16,908 bases of DNA, from assembly GCA_036496265.1 (NCBI GenBank), contig DASXLL010000233.1, forward strand, positions 1-16,908, given 5' to 3'. Of this stretch, positions 8,568 to 15,787 are shown one piece after another; position 1 is the stretch's first letter, and every line of letters starts with the position of its first letter. Position numbers and translations under genes: made by a program. The notes under the pieces are model-generated. The model did no database searches and had not been told where the DNA came from. It was given only the letters and a program-made list of their open reading frames with translations. Source of the DNA: CAYLLN01 sp036496265. Lineage in GTDB: Bacteria > Planctomycetota > Planctomycetia > Pirellulales > Pirellulaceae.

Positions 8568-8588
8568 CCCAATGCAACAGTCATTGGG
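8568..8588. terminator. Possible hairpin downstream of glgP
   Basis: CCCAATG and CATTGGG form a 7-base stem with a 7-base loop about 40 bases past the glgP stop. No T-run follows on the minus strand, so termination there is doubtful. Confidence 0.25.
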
Positions 8589-8628
8589 AATAACAGCGCC
8601 ACGCTTTCCAAATCGCGGCCGATGACGA

Positions 8629-10827
8629 CTAATGATTCGTCATTTCACTGCTAAGGCCGCCGGCGGCGGGAACGTAGCAGAGGCGAGTGTAGTCCATGAC
8701 CATGCGGTGGGCGCTGAACCGCCAGGCGAGCGTGCTAATGGAGTTCATCATCCGCTTGATCCAGTGCCGCGGCAGACCGTCCACGTCGCGATCGTAGTAC
8801 ATCGGGATGACTTGCTCTTCCAGCACTTTGTACAGCGATTCGGCATCGCGGCGGTCGGTGACGACGTCATCGACGTGGCTTTGCCCGTGGCCGATCGCGA
8901 AGCCGTTGGCGCCGTCGTAGGCTTCGGCCCACCAGCCGTCGAGAATCGAGAGGTTCAGACCGCCGTTGAGGACCGTTTTTTCGCCGCTCGTGCCAGAAGC
9001 TTCCAACGGACGCCGTGGATTGTTAAGCCACACATCCACGCCCTGAATCATGTGGCGACAGACATTGATGTCGTAGTCCTCAACGTATGCAATGCGATTG
9101 GCGAACCGCGGATCGTGCCGAAGGTTGGCAACGGTCTGAATAAATCGCTTGCCCGGCTCGTCCTTCGGATGCGCCTTGCCGGCAAAGACGAACTGAACGG
9201 GCCGTTCCTTGTCGTTGCACATCGCCGCCAGCCGATCGATGTCGCCCATGACCATTGTCGCCCGCTTATAGGTGGCGAAGCGGCGGCCGAAACCGATGGT
9301 CAGAATGTTTGGGTCGAGGATATTACGGGCGGCTTCCACCGAGTCATCACTTTCGCCCCGCCGGCGGCATTGCCGGCTGACGCGGCGGCGAACGAACGAC
9401 AACAACAGATTCTTCAGCGCGTTATGCGTCTCCCATAACTCACCGGGATCGACGTTGTGAATGTTCTGCCACACTTCCGGCTCACCCATCCGGTAAATCC
9501 ACTGCGCCGGAAAATGCCGGTCGTAAAGCTGCAGCATTTGATGCGCGAGCCAACTGGGAATATGCACGCCGTTCGTGATATGGCCAATCGGAATTTCTTC
9601 CTCGACGCGCCACGGCCACAACGCGGCCCACATCCGCCGCGAAATATGGCCATGGAGCTGGCTCACGGCGTTCGCGCGACGGGAGATTTTCAGGCCCACA
9701 ACCGTCATCGTGAACTGCTCTTGATCATTTTGCGGCTCCACGCGGCCGAGTCCCATGAGTTGCTCGTAGCTGATGCCAAGCTGATCGCGTAGCGGACCAA
9801 GATGCTCTTCGACCAAACCACCATGAAAGCGGTCATGACCGGCTGGAACAGGCGTATGCGTCGTAAAGACCGTCTGGCGGGCGACTTCGCGAAGGGCGTC
9901 GTCGAATCGCATGCCATCGTCGTGCATCCGTTCGCGAATCACTTCCAGCGGGCCAAACGCACTGTGGCCTTCGTTGAGATGATAAACGCCGGGCGTAATA
10001 CCGAGCGCCCGCAGCGCTTTAACGCCGCCGACGCCAAGCACGAGCTCCTGGCGAATCCGCGTCCGCTCGTCCCCGCCATACAGCCGGCTGGTGAGGTCGC
10101 GGTCCTGCGGGCTATTGCCTTCGACGTCGCAATCGAGCAAAAACAGCCGCACGCGGCCAACCAGCATCATCCACACTTTGGCGAACAGAGGCCCGGTGCG
10201 CGTATCGACGCGAATCGTGATCGGCTTGCCTTCGGGCGAAAGAGCCGGCTCCATCGGCATATTATCGACTTTGGTCTCGATGTATTCCTCTTTCTGCCAA
10301 CCCTTCTCGTCCAGCTGCTGCTTGAAATATCCCTGATCGTAAAACAGACCGATGGCGACGAGGTTCACGCCGAGGCCGCTGGCGCTTTTGATGTGATCGC
10401 CCGAAAGCACGCCCAGGCCGCCCGAATAAATCGGGATCGACTCGTGCATGCCAAACTCCGCCGAAAAATAGGCCACCGGCTTGCTGCCCAAGACGCCCGC
10501 GTTCCACGCCGCCCACGTCTGGCGGTTCGCCATGTATTCCTTCAGCCGGCGATGGGCGTAATTAATGCGGCTATAGAGCACCATTTCCGCCGCCCGCTGG
10601 GCGAGGCGCTCGGGCGTGAACTCGCGCAGCAGGGCGACCGGATTGTGATCGAGTTGTCGCCAGCGAATCGGATCGAGATCGCGAAAGAGGTTGATGACTT
10701 CCGGATGCCAGGTCCACCAGATATTGCGGGCCAGTGTCCAGCACTTGTCATACAGCGACTGAGCCGAAAGCTCGCCCGCCACAAAAGGGATGGGCTCTGG
10801 AACAATCGCCGGGTCAATCGTCGTCAT
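8629..10827 (-). CDS. glgP: Alpha-glucan (glycogen) phosphorylase, GT35
   Basis: This 732-residue cytoplasmic enzyme releases glucose 1-phosphate from glycogen or maltodextrin. It belongs to the shorter phosphorylase type that opens with a DUF3417-like domain (SLYDKCWTLARNIWWTWHPEVINLFRDLDP). Next come AYFSAEFGMHESIPIYSGGLGVLSGDH, the HLNEGHSAF segment and FTTHTPVPAGHDRF. The pyridoxal-phosphate lysine is Lys617 in EASGTSGEKTVLNGGLN, where classical phosphorylases have EASGTSNMKFMLNG. I start it at 10827, where GAGGGA lies seven bases upstream; the in-frame ATG at 10842 has no good site. It pairs functionally with malQ at 1647-3152. The long frame on the opposite strand (9802-10998) is a shadow. 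Confidence 0.96.
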   Translation of the reverse strand: MTTIDPAIVPEPIPFVAGELSAQSLYDKCWTLARNIWWTWHPEVINLFRDLDPIRWRQLDHNPVALLREFTPERLAQRAAEMVLYSRINYAHRRLKEYMANRQTWAAWNAGVLGSKPVAYFSAEFGMHESIPIYSGGLGVLSGDHIKSASGLGVNLVAIGLFYDQGYFKQQLDEKGWQKEEYIETKVDNMPMEPALSPEGKPITIRVDTRTGPLFAKVWMMLVGRVRLFLLDCDVEGNSPQDRDLTSRLYGGDERTRIRQELVLGVGGVKALRALGITPGVYHLNEGHSAFGPLEVIRERMHDDGMRFDDALREVARQTVFTTHTPVPAGHDRFHGGLVEEHLGPLRDQLGISYEQLMGLGRVEPQNDQEQFTMTVVGLKISRRANAVSQLHGHISRRMWAALWPWRVEEEIPIGHITNGVHIPSWLAHQMLQLYDRHFPAQWIYRMGEPEVWQNIHNVDPGELWETHNALKNLLLSFVRRRVSRQCRRRGESDDSVEAARNILDPNILTIGFGRRFATYKRATMVMGDIDRLAAMCNDKERPVQFVFAGKAHPKDEPGKRFIQTVANLRHDPRFANRIAYVEDYDINVCRHMIQGVDVWLNNPRRPLEASGTSGEKTVLNGGLNLSILDGWWAEAYDGANGFAIGHGQSHVDDVVTDRRDAESLYKVLEEQVIPMYYDRDVDGLPRHWIKRMMNSISTLAWRFSAHRMVMDYTRLCYVPAAGGLSSEMTNH

Positions 10828-10854
10828 GCGAGAATCCCTCATCGCCTGGAGCGA

Positions 10855-10867
10855 AACGCGTCGCGTT
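10855..10867. promoter_or_regulatory. Palindrome upstream of glgP
   Basis: AACGCG-T-CGCGTT is a perfect 6+6 inverted repeat 28 bases before the chosen glgP start. It could be an operator, but this is only its position and symmetry speaking. The rest of 10828-11068 holds no gene I can support. Confidence 0.25.
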
Positions 10868-10998
10868 CTGCATCACCAATAGTGAAGTCAGGTACGCGCA
10901 TCCGAGCGCACTCTAATGGTTGTTATCGACATGCTGAAGCGTCTGTCAAGCAACAAGCGAAAAACAACCGCCACAAAATCGTTAACTTTGCCGAATAA

Positions 10999-11091
10999 CG
11001 GACTCATTTTGTCCGCTAAGCGGTTCAAGCGGCACCGATATAGTCGCTCGCCACTTATTGAGTCGCCACTAACGGACGGTCTTTTCGTCCG
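10999..11091. repeat. Two similar CGGAC/GTCCG hairpins
   Basis: CGGAC-7-GTCCG at 10999-11015 and CGGACG-7-CGTCCG at 11073-11091 have similar stems and T-rich loops (CATTTT, CTTTT). Both follow the word TAACGGAC or CTAACGGAC. The second covers the last codons of the HTTM-like gene, so together they may end its transcription on the minus strand, although no T-run follows. Confidence 0.45.
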
Positions 11092-11923
11092 CGCGACGCG
11101 CGGCCCAAAGCGTTATAATTCGCTCCAACGGCAAAAAGTACACCGCAGTTAGCAAGGCGTTGAATTGAAAGCCGTAGTCAAACGTCGCCAAAACTCCCGC
11201 ATAAAACGCCACCAGTCCGATCCCGACCACGGTGCGCAGCCGGGGAAAAATCGCCAAAATGCCGGCCGTTTCCAAAACCAGCGTCAAAACCTGCAGCGAT
11301 TGTGTGAAATCACGGCTCCTGAGCATGAGTTGCGTCGTCGGTGACCACGGTCGGCCCCACAGATAGGTCCACAGCTGCAGCGAGATTCCATTCGCCCACG
11401 ATGGGCCGCTGAATGTCAGCTTCGACAGTCCCGCCGCTGTGTGAAAAATGCCGATGTACGCGATCGAAGCCAGAGAAACCCAGGTCGGCACAATTGGCAA
11501 TCGCCAGTAAGTGCCGCTGTGAAATCGCTCTCGAATGAGCGGCGCGTCGGCGGTGATCCAAATCGCTTGAATCACAAGCAGCATGTTGGCCATGTTGAAA
11601 ATATGAGCCGTGTTCGTCGTCGTCTCCACATGCAGCGACCATAGCACGGTAAATGAAATGGCGACCAGCCAGCACGACCACGGCAACCACCGCTGCGCCA
11701 GCCAGAGCGCGATTCCAACGATCAAGCCAGCCCGCACAGCGATCCATACGGCCGGGTTGCGTATGATCTCGTCTGGCAGCCAGGAGAGCAGCGATACGAA
11801 GCCGCCGCGCGGGCCAATCTTGATCTCGAATTGCCACACCGCTAGCGTCGCCGCCGCAAGCAGCAACGACCATATAACCAGTTGGTTGAATTGCGGCAGC
11901 GTCCGCTCCTCCAGACGCTCCAT
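11069..11923 (-). CDS. HTTM-like (vitamin-K-dependent-carboxylase-like) membrane protein
   Basis: This is an integral membrane protein of 284 residues with about seven or eight hydrophobic segments (near 14-32, 58-76, 80-97, 108-127, 148-165, 210-228, 232-250 and 255-270). The stretch IGIFHTAAGLSKLTFSGPSWANGISLQLWTYL resembles the HTTM domain core shared with vitamin-K-dependent gamma-carboxylase, in which G-x-x-K-L, W and G recur. Most bacterial HTTM proteins have no known function and carboxylase activity cannot be assumed. A DoxX-like membrane protein is the main alternative. It is transcribed away from bioF; the 201 bases between the starts contain repeats. The 3' end lies in a hairpin. 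Confidence 0.7.
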   Translation of the reverse strand: MERLEERTLPQFNQLVIWSLLLAAATLAVWQFEIKIGPRGGFVSLLSWLPDEIIRNPAVWIAVRAGLIVGIALWLAQRWLPWSCWLVAISFTVLWSLHVETTTNTAHIFNMANMLLVIQAIWITADAPLIRERFHSGTYWRLPIVPTWVSLASIAYIGIFHTAAGLSKLTFSGPSWANGISLQLWTYLWGRPWSPTTQLMLRSRDFTQSLQVLTLVLETAGILAIFPRLRTVVGIGLVAFYAGVLATFDYGFQFNALLTAVYFLPLERIITLWAARRADEKTVR

Positions 11924-11980
11924 ATTTCACCGCCCCTGACAGCGCCGTTACGGTCCCAAGCGACGCAGTGCCCCATGAAC

Positions 11981-12076
11981 AGCCGCGAAGCGGCGTAGGA
12001 ATAAAGCCTGGGGCCTTGGCCCCAGGAACCAGCCAAACCATAACAAAAATATATTAGCCGCGAAGCGGCGCAGGAA
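11981..12076. repeat. Cluster of three hairpin repeats between the HTTM-like gene and bioF
   Basis: Two near-identical 21-base units (AGCCGCGAAGCGGCG followed by TAGGAA or CAGGAA) lie at 11981-12001 and 12056-12076. Each folds as GCCGC-GAA-GCGGC. Between them, 12007-12026 is a 9-base perfect stem (CCTGGGGCC and GGCCCCAGG) with a TT loop. They are typical dispersed intergenic repeats and lie in the region that must contain the divergent promoters. Confidence 0.8.
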
Positions 12077-12124
12077 AAGAACACGCGCCACGACTCAAAA
12101 CAGCTTTTCACCCTACCACGCGGC

Positions 12125-13486
12125 ATGCCTCACCCTCTCGATTGGCTCGACGACGCCCTCGCTGACCTCGACCGCCGCGGTCTGCGCCGCCAATTGCGCG
12201 CAACCTTCCGCCACCCGCCGGCCGCAGAAATCGAAGTTGCGGGCCAATCACTCATCAATTTCGGCTCCAACGACTACCTCGGCCTTGCCTCCGACCCGCG
12301 TATCGCGACTGCGGTTAAGGAAGCGATCGATCAATACGGCTGGGGCGCCGGCGCTAGTCCGCTCATAACCGGCCGCAGCGATCTGCATGTCGAGTTGGAG
12401 CGCGACCTGGCCAACTTCGAAGGCACGGAAGCCGCACTCCTCTTCCCGACTGGCTACTCCGCCAATGTCGGCACAATCGCCGCACTCATTGGAAAAGAAG
12501 ACGCGGTGTTCAGCGACCAGCTCAACCACGCCAGCATTATCGACGGCTGCCGGCTCAGCGGTGCGAAGATTCATATCTATCCCAACTCACACTGCTCCAT
12601 CTCCCCCCTGCAGAGGACAAACAACAATAATGGCTCCCTTCTCCCCGGTACACTCGGTACTCCGAACAGAGAAGCGGGAAGAAGCCAAAACAAGATTTAT
12701 AGCTCCCTTCTCCCCGGTACTCCGGGGAGAAGGGCCGGGGATGAGGGGCCTAGCGACGACGTAATGGCCTCCCGTGACAATGACCTCACTCAACTGCGGC
12801 AGATGTTGGCTAGTGATCACGGTCCCGGCCGAAAACTAATCGTCACCGACGCGATCTTCTCCATGCACGGCACAGTAGCCCCAGTCCTGGCACTCGTCGA
12901 GCTAGCCCGCGAGTTCAACGCCATGCTCATGGTTGACGAAGCCCACGCCATCGGCGTCCTGGGCGATCGCGGTGCAGGTCTCTGCCAAGCACTCCACTGC
13001 GAATCGCAGGTCAATCTCCGCATCGGCACGCTGAGCAAAGCCCTCGGCGGACACGGCGGCTTTGTCACCGGCTCTCGACGGCTGATCGACTGGATCTCCA
13101 ACCGTGCTCGCCCATACATCTTTTCGACAGCCGCTCCGCCCGCCGTGGCCGCCGCCGGACTCGCCGCGCTCGAAATTGTCCGCACCGAGCCCGAGCGCAA
13201 ACAATCCCTCGACCAGAATGCCGTCGAACTTCGCCGCCAACTGCTCGACCGCAACCTAATCCAGCCGACTTCGCGAACCCACATCATTCCAATTCTCCTC
13301 GGGCAGCCGGATCGAGCCGTCGCCGCTTCCGCCGAACTCCGCCGCCGCGGCTTCTACGTCCCCGCCATCCGCCCCCCCAGCGTGCCCATCGGTCAATCCC
13401 TGTTGCGAATAAGTTTGACCTGCTCTCACACCGACGAACACATTGAGGGACTTATCGCCGCACTCCATGCCGTTTGCGCCGATTAA
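12125..13486 (+). CDS. bioF: 8-amino-7-oxononanoate synthase with in-frame repeat insertion
   Basis: This PLP enzyme condenses pimeloyl-ACP or pimeloyl-CoA with alanine in biotin synthesis. Motifs are INFGSNDYLGLA at the substrate end, His135 in NHAS, the Asp271/His274 pair in VDEAHAIGVLG, and Lys305, which binds PLP, in GTLSKALGGHGGF. The C-terminal AIRPPSVPIGQSLLRISLT is also typical. The protein has 453 residues, whereas the family has about 385. The excess is a block at residues 154-218 (N/S/G/P/R-rich, with SLLPGT twice) encoded by a repeat. Taking it out joins YP to NDLTQLRQML, as in normal BioF, and leaves 388 residues. The reading frame is kept on both sides. No other bio gene is near. 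A related alpha-oxoamine synthase (KBL or SPT-like) is less likely because of the SNDYLGL and IRPPSVP motifs. No clear ribosome site. Confidence 0.9.
   Translation: MPHPLDWLDDALADLDRRGLRRQLRATFRHPPAAEIEVAGQSLINFGSNDYLGLASDPRIATAVKEAIDQYGWGAGASPLITGRSDLHVELERDLANFEGTEAALLFPTGYSANVGTIAALIGKEDAVFSDQLNHASIIDGCRLSGAKIHIYPNSHCSISPLQRTNNNNGSLLPGTLGTPNREAGRSQNKIYSSLLPGTPGRRAGDEGPSDDVMASRDNDLTQLRQMLASDHGPGRKLIVTDAIFSMHGTVAPVLALVELAREFNAMLMVDEAHAIGVLGDRGAGLCQALHCESQVNLRIGTLSKALGGHGGFVTGSRRLIDWISNRARPYIFSTAAPPAVAAAGLAALEIVRTEPERKQSLDQNAVELRRQLLDRNLIQPTSRTHIIPILLGQPDRAVAASAELRRRGFYVPAIRPPSVPIGQSLLRISLTCSHTDEHIEGLIAALHAVCAD
12584..12778. repeat. Repeat element inserted in frame inside bioF
   Basis: About 195 bases foreign to the bioF family interrupt the gene without changing the frame. 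The last part is a perfect 13-base stem (CCCTTCTCCCCGG, 12705-12717 and 12722-12734) with a TACT loop, followed by a G-rich tail (GGGCCGGGGATGAGGGG). A 19-base word, GCTCCCTTCTCCCCGGTAC, occurs at 12633-12651 and again at 12702-12720, exactly 69 bases (23 codons) apart. The first copy is decayed downstream. Borders are estimated from protein comparison, not from target duplications, which I could not find. Confidence 0.8.
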
Positions 13487-13504
13487 CGGCGACCGCATAA
13501 TGAC

Positions 13505-13590
13505 TGTAGGGAACGCCCTCTGTGGCGTTCCGTGTTTCGCGAAAGACGCCTTTACCGGTTCGCGGCACGCCACAGAAGGCGTGCCCTACA
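13505..13590. repeat. BIME-like pair of inverted GTAG-foot hairpins
   Basis: Two 28-base arms (13505-13532 and 13563-13590) are inverted copies matching at 25 of 28 positions. Each arm folds by itself: GGAACGCC-CTCTGT-GGCGTTCC on the left and GGCACGCC-ACAGAA-GGCGTGCC on the right. The foot GTAG (13506-13509) lies just outside the left stem and CTAC (13586-13589) outside the right one, as in REP sequences. The centre contains the palindrome TTTCGCGAAA (13535-13544). It lies between bioF and the GTPase gene. Confidence 0.85.
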
Positions 13591-13598
13591 GCGCTGAA

Positions 13599-14600
13599 AT
13601 GCCAGCCAACCTGACACCGCAGTACAAAAAGGCCGAAGAAGAATACCGCCGCGCGCAGTCGCCCGAAGATGAGCTGCGCTGCCTGGAGCTGATGCTCCGC
13701 GAAATTCCCAAGCACAAGGGCACCGACAAGCTGCAGGCCGAGCTGAAAGCCAAAATCAGCAAGGCCAAACAAGAATCGGAAACCGCCAAAAAGTCCGGCA
13801 AAAAAGGGCACCACGGCCCGCACATCCAGCGGCAAGGCGCCGGCCGCGCGATCATCTTAGGCGGACCAAACGCGGGCAAAAGCCAACTACTGGCCAAGCT
13901 CACGCGGGCGACTCCGGAAATCGCACCGTATCCGTTCACCACCCGTGAGCCGCAGCCCGGCATGATGCAGTGGGAGGACGTGCAAGTCCAACTCATCGAC
14001 ACGCCACCCATCACCGCCGACGTGTTCGACTCCAACCTCCTCGGCCTCACCCGCGGCAGCGACCTGGCGCTGCTTATGTTTGACGCCGGCAACGACGAGG
14101 GCCTCGACGCCTTCACACCCGTCCTCGACCAACTCAGCAAAACCAAAACCCGGCTGGCCAAAGAATCGTATCTCGACGAAGAAGACGTCGGCCTCTCCTT
14201 CACCCAAACCTTCCTCGTCCACAACAAAATCGACCTCCCCGGCGTGGACGATCGCATCGCCCTCCTCAAAGAGTTTTCTCCCGGCCTCGACTTCCGCGAA
14301 TTCCGCATCTCCGCCGAGCACGGCGCCGGCCTCGAAGACCTCCGCACCGCCATCTACCAATCCCTCGACGTCGTCCGCGTCTATACAAAACTCCCCACCA
14401 AGAAAGAAGCCGACTTCGACAAGCCCTTCACGCTCAAACGCGGCGGCACCCTCCTCGAAGTCGCCGAGCTCGTCCACCGCGACATGGCCACTAGCTTCAA
14501 ATATGCCCGCGTCTGGGGCACGGCCGTCCTCGCCCCTGGCACCCAAATGAAAGGCGACTACATCATTCACGACAAAGACATCGTCGAAATCCATGCCTAA
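13599..14600 (+). CDS. DRG-like GTPase with C-terminal TGS domain
   Basis: This 333-residue GTPase belongs to the OBG/DRG-type superfamily. The N-terminal helical part (about 1-65) has the DRG-like IPKHKGTDKLQAELKAKISK. The G domain has GGPNAGKS at 88-95 (G1), PYPFTT at 110-115 (G2), DTPP at 134-137 (G3), NKID at 209-212 (G4) and SAEHG at 238-242 (G5). A TGS domain follows at about 259-331 (VYTKLPTKKEADFDKPF...GTQMKGDYIIHDKDIVEIH). Family members generally bind ribosomes or RNA; the exact role here is unknown. I start it at 13599 since the family starts near MPANLTPQY. The open frame continues upstream to 13443, but those codons are the BIME-like repeat and the end of bioF. No ribosome site is visible before 13599. 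Confidence 0.9.
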   Translation: MPANLTPQYKKAEEEYRRAQSPEDELRCLELMLREIPKHKGTDKLQAELKAKISKAKQESETAKKSGKKGHHGPHIQRQGAGRAIILGGPNAGKSQLLAKLTRATPEIAPYPFTTREPQPGMMQWEDVQVQLIDTPPITADVFDSNLLGLTRGSDLALLMFDAGNDEGLDAFTPVLDQLSKTKTRLAKESYLDEEDVGLSFTQTFLVHNKIDLPGVDDRIALLKEFSPGLDFREFRISAEHGAGLEDLRTAIYQSLDVVRVYTKLPTKKEADFDKPFTLKRGGTLLEVAELVHRDMATSFKYARVWGTAVLAPGTQMKGDYIIHDKDIVEIHA

Positions 14601-14601
14601 A

Positions 14602-14682
14602 GTAGGTCGGCGAGGCCCTTCGCCAACCAGCGCAACCAGCAACCTCACCACCTACACCAGCCGGGAGCAAACCTGCTCCCGG
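14602..14682. repeat. Two hairpins after the GTPase gene, one with a GTAG foot
   Basis: GTAG at 14602-14605 leads into GGTCGGCGA-GGCCCT-TCGCCAACC (14605-14628), a 9-base stem with one G-T type mismatch. A second hairpin at 14661-14682 has a perfect 9-base stem, CCGGGAGCA and TGCTCCCGG, around AACC. Either could end the transcript, but no T-run follows. They look like dispersed repeats. Confidence 0.65.
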
Positions 14683-14786
14683 AGAATCGCCAATCACCTC
14701 ACCAGCACGATCGACCGTCCTCTCTCCGGGTGGGTGAGGGTTTATCCATCTGTTAGTTCGCCGGTGTGACTTGTACTTGCCCTCGA

Positions 14787-15536
14787 CTAAACCCAAACAT
14801 CCGCATTCTTTTGCCGCCCACGAATTTCCCGCCGGTAGCAGTGCAGTCCCGCATCCAAGTAATCTCCAATTTTCTGCATGTTCATGAACATTCCCGCGGG
14901 AACCGTCGATTCAGTCCAACCGTGCTTCGGCGAGTAGTCGGCATCCGACAGTTGGAAGTAGAGAACGTGATCGAACTCGGCCGTCGCATGGACCTTGCCG
15001 TCATGAATATGAACGGTCGGAAAAAATATCTGTTTGCGATCGGCTCTCGGAAATGAAAACGCCATCGCATGCACGTTTTCTTTGCCCAGCTTGAGTTTGA
15101 AAACGGCAAATCCATAGTCAACGTAGTCAGGAAGTTGATCCCACACGCCGTCTGCCAGTCGGAATCGCGCGTCGAGTCGAGCAAAGTCCGCAATCTTCGG
15201 TACGAACGACGCTTCAAAATTCCCAACTTCGTGAACTTCGAGTCGAGGAGCGGCGGCGGCCGGGACAACGCCGCCAATCCCTCCGCGAGTCGTTGACCCA
15301 GCAGCCGGGAAACCCTTCGCCATGTCTCGAAAGAATTCCGGATACCCCTTCAAATTGATGAACCCTACCGCACGTTCATCGGAGTTTTTGGGGACCGGAA
15401 TCGGCAACACCATCGCCAATTCATCCTTGAAATGGACCGACATGCCATACGCGAGGAACTGGCTTCCATCTCGCCACGGCTTAGCAAAAATCTTCGTTCC
15501 CGCGACCCACTGAACTACACCAGTAAAGCAACACAT
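14787..15536 (-). CDS. Conserved-looking protein of unknown function starting MCCF
   Basis: This 249-residue protein starts MCCFTGVVQWVAGTKIFAKPW, continues with QFLAYGMSVHFKDELAMVLPIPVP and FINLKGYPEFFRDMAKGFP, then has a low-complexity Gly/Ala/Pro linker (about 79-95). The second half has FEASFVPKIADFARLDARFRL, DYGFAVFKLKLGKENVHAMAFSFPR, FFPTVHIHDGKVHATAEFDHVLYFQ and a C-terminal end with scattered His and Cys. No signal peptide or membrane segment is seen. I believe similar proteins occur in planctomycetes and some proteobacteria, with no function known. The HIHDGKVHATAEFDH segment, rich in His and Asp, could bind metal, and Cys2-Cys3 at the very N-terminus are unusual. AAGGA lies eight bases before the ATG, which supports the start. 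It stands alone on this strand. Confidence 0.8.
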   Translation of the reverse strand: MCCFTGVVQWVAGTKIFAKPWRDGSQFLAYGMSVHFKDELAMVLPIPVPKNSDERAVGFINLKGYPEFFRDMAKGFPAAGSTTRGGIGGVVPAAAAPRLEVHEVGNFEASFVPKIADFARLDARFRLADGVWDQLPDYVDYGFAVFKLKLGKENVHAMAFSFPRADRKQIFFPTVHIHDGKVHATAEFDHVLYFQLSDADYSPKHGWTESTVPAGMFMNMQKIGDYLDAGLHCYRREIRGRQKNADVWV

Positions 15537-15787
15537 AATCGACGTCCTTCGCTCCAGCCCCCAATAAATTCTAGCCGATTAACAAACACCATCCTACGCA
15601 TCGCCCCCTGCAGGACGGATCATCGAGTAGTCGCCGCCCACCAAAACACCGCTCCCTGGCCCTGGCGCAACCCCCAACCACAACCACCGCTCCCATCCGT
15701 GCAAATCCGTGTTTCATCTGTGGCTCTCTCTGCTGTCTCTTTTCGTGCCTCTTCGTGTTTTTCGTGGCCATCGCCTAAAATAACCCC
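15537..15787. other. Spacer with phrase-like direct repeats
   Basis: ATCCGTG occurs twice (15695-15701 and 15705-15711), followed by TTTCATCTGTGGC. TTCGTG occurs three times (15742-15747, 15752-15757, 15761-15766). Such words recur in planctomycete spacers. They may carry the promoter region of the membrane proteins that follow, although I cannot place -10 and -35 boxes. No gene is supported. Confidence 0.5.

Noticed and set aside
9802..10998. A 398-codon open frame on the plus strand opposite glgP
   Set aside because: It is antisense to a phosphorylase with complete family motifs. Its product is rich in Arg, Ala and His without any domain, as expected from the codon bias of the real gene.
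11310..12041. A 243-codon minus-strand frame over the HTTM-like gene and its spacer
   Set aside because: Its N-terminal part translates the hairpin repeats (PGAKAPGF, PLRGCS) and the rest is out of frame with a good membrane protein.
12602..12760. CRISPR array suggested by the repeated 19-base word in bioF
   Set aside because: There are only two copies, 69 bases apart, with decayed surroundings and a self-complementary repeat. There is no third unit and no cas gene.
12584..12778. A broken bioF (pseudogene) because of the insertion
   Set aside because: The frame is intact on both sides, all catalytic residues are present and the block falls in a loop. Loss of activity is possible but not shown.
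13505..13590. Rho-independent terminator for bioF
   Set aside because: The stems are strong but no T-run follows. The paired inverted arms with GTAG feet fit a REP-type element better.
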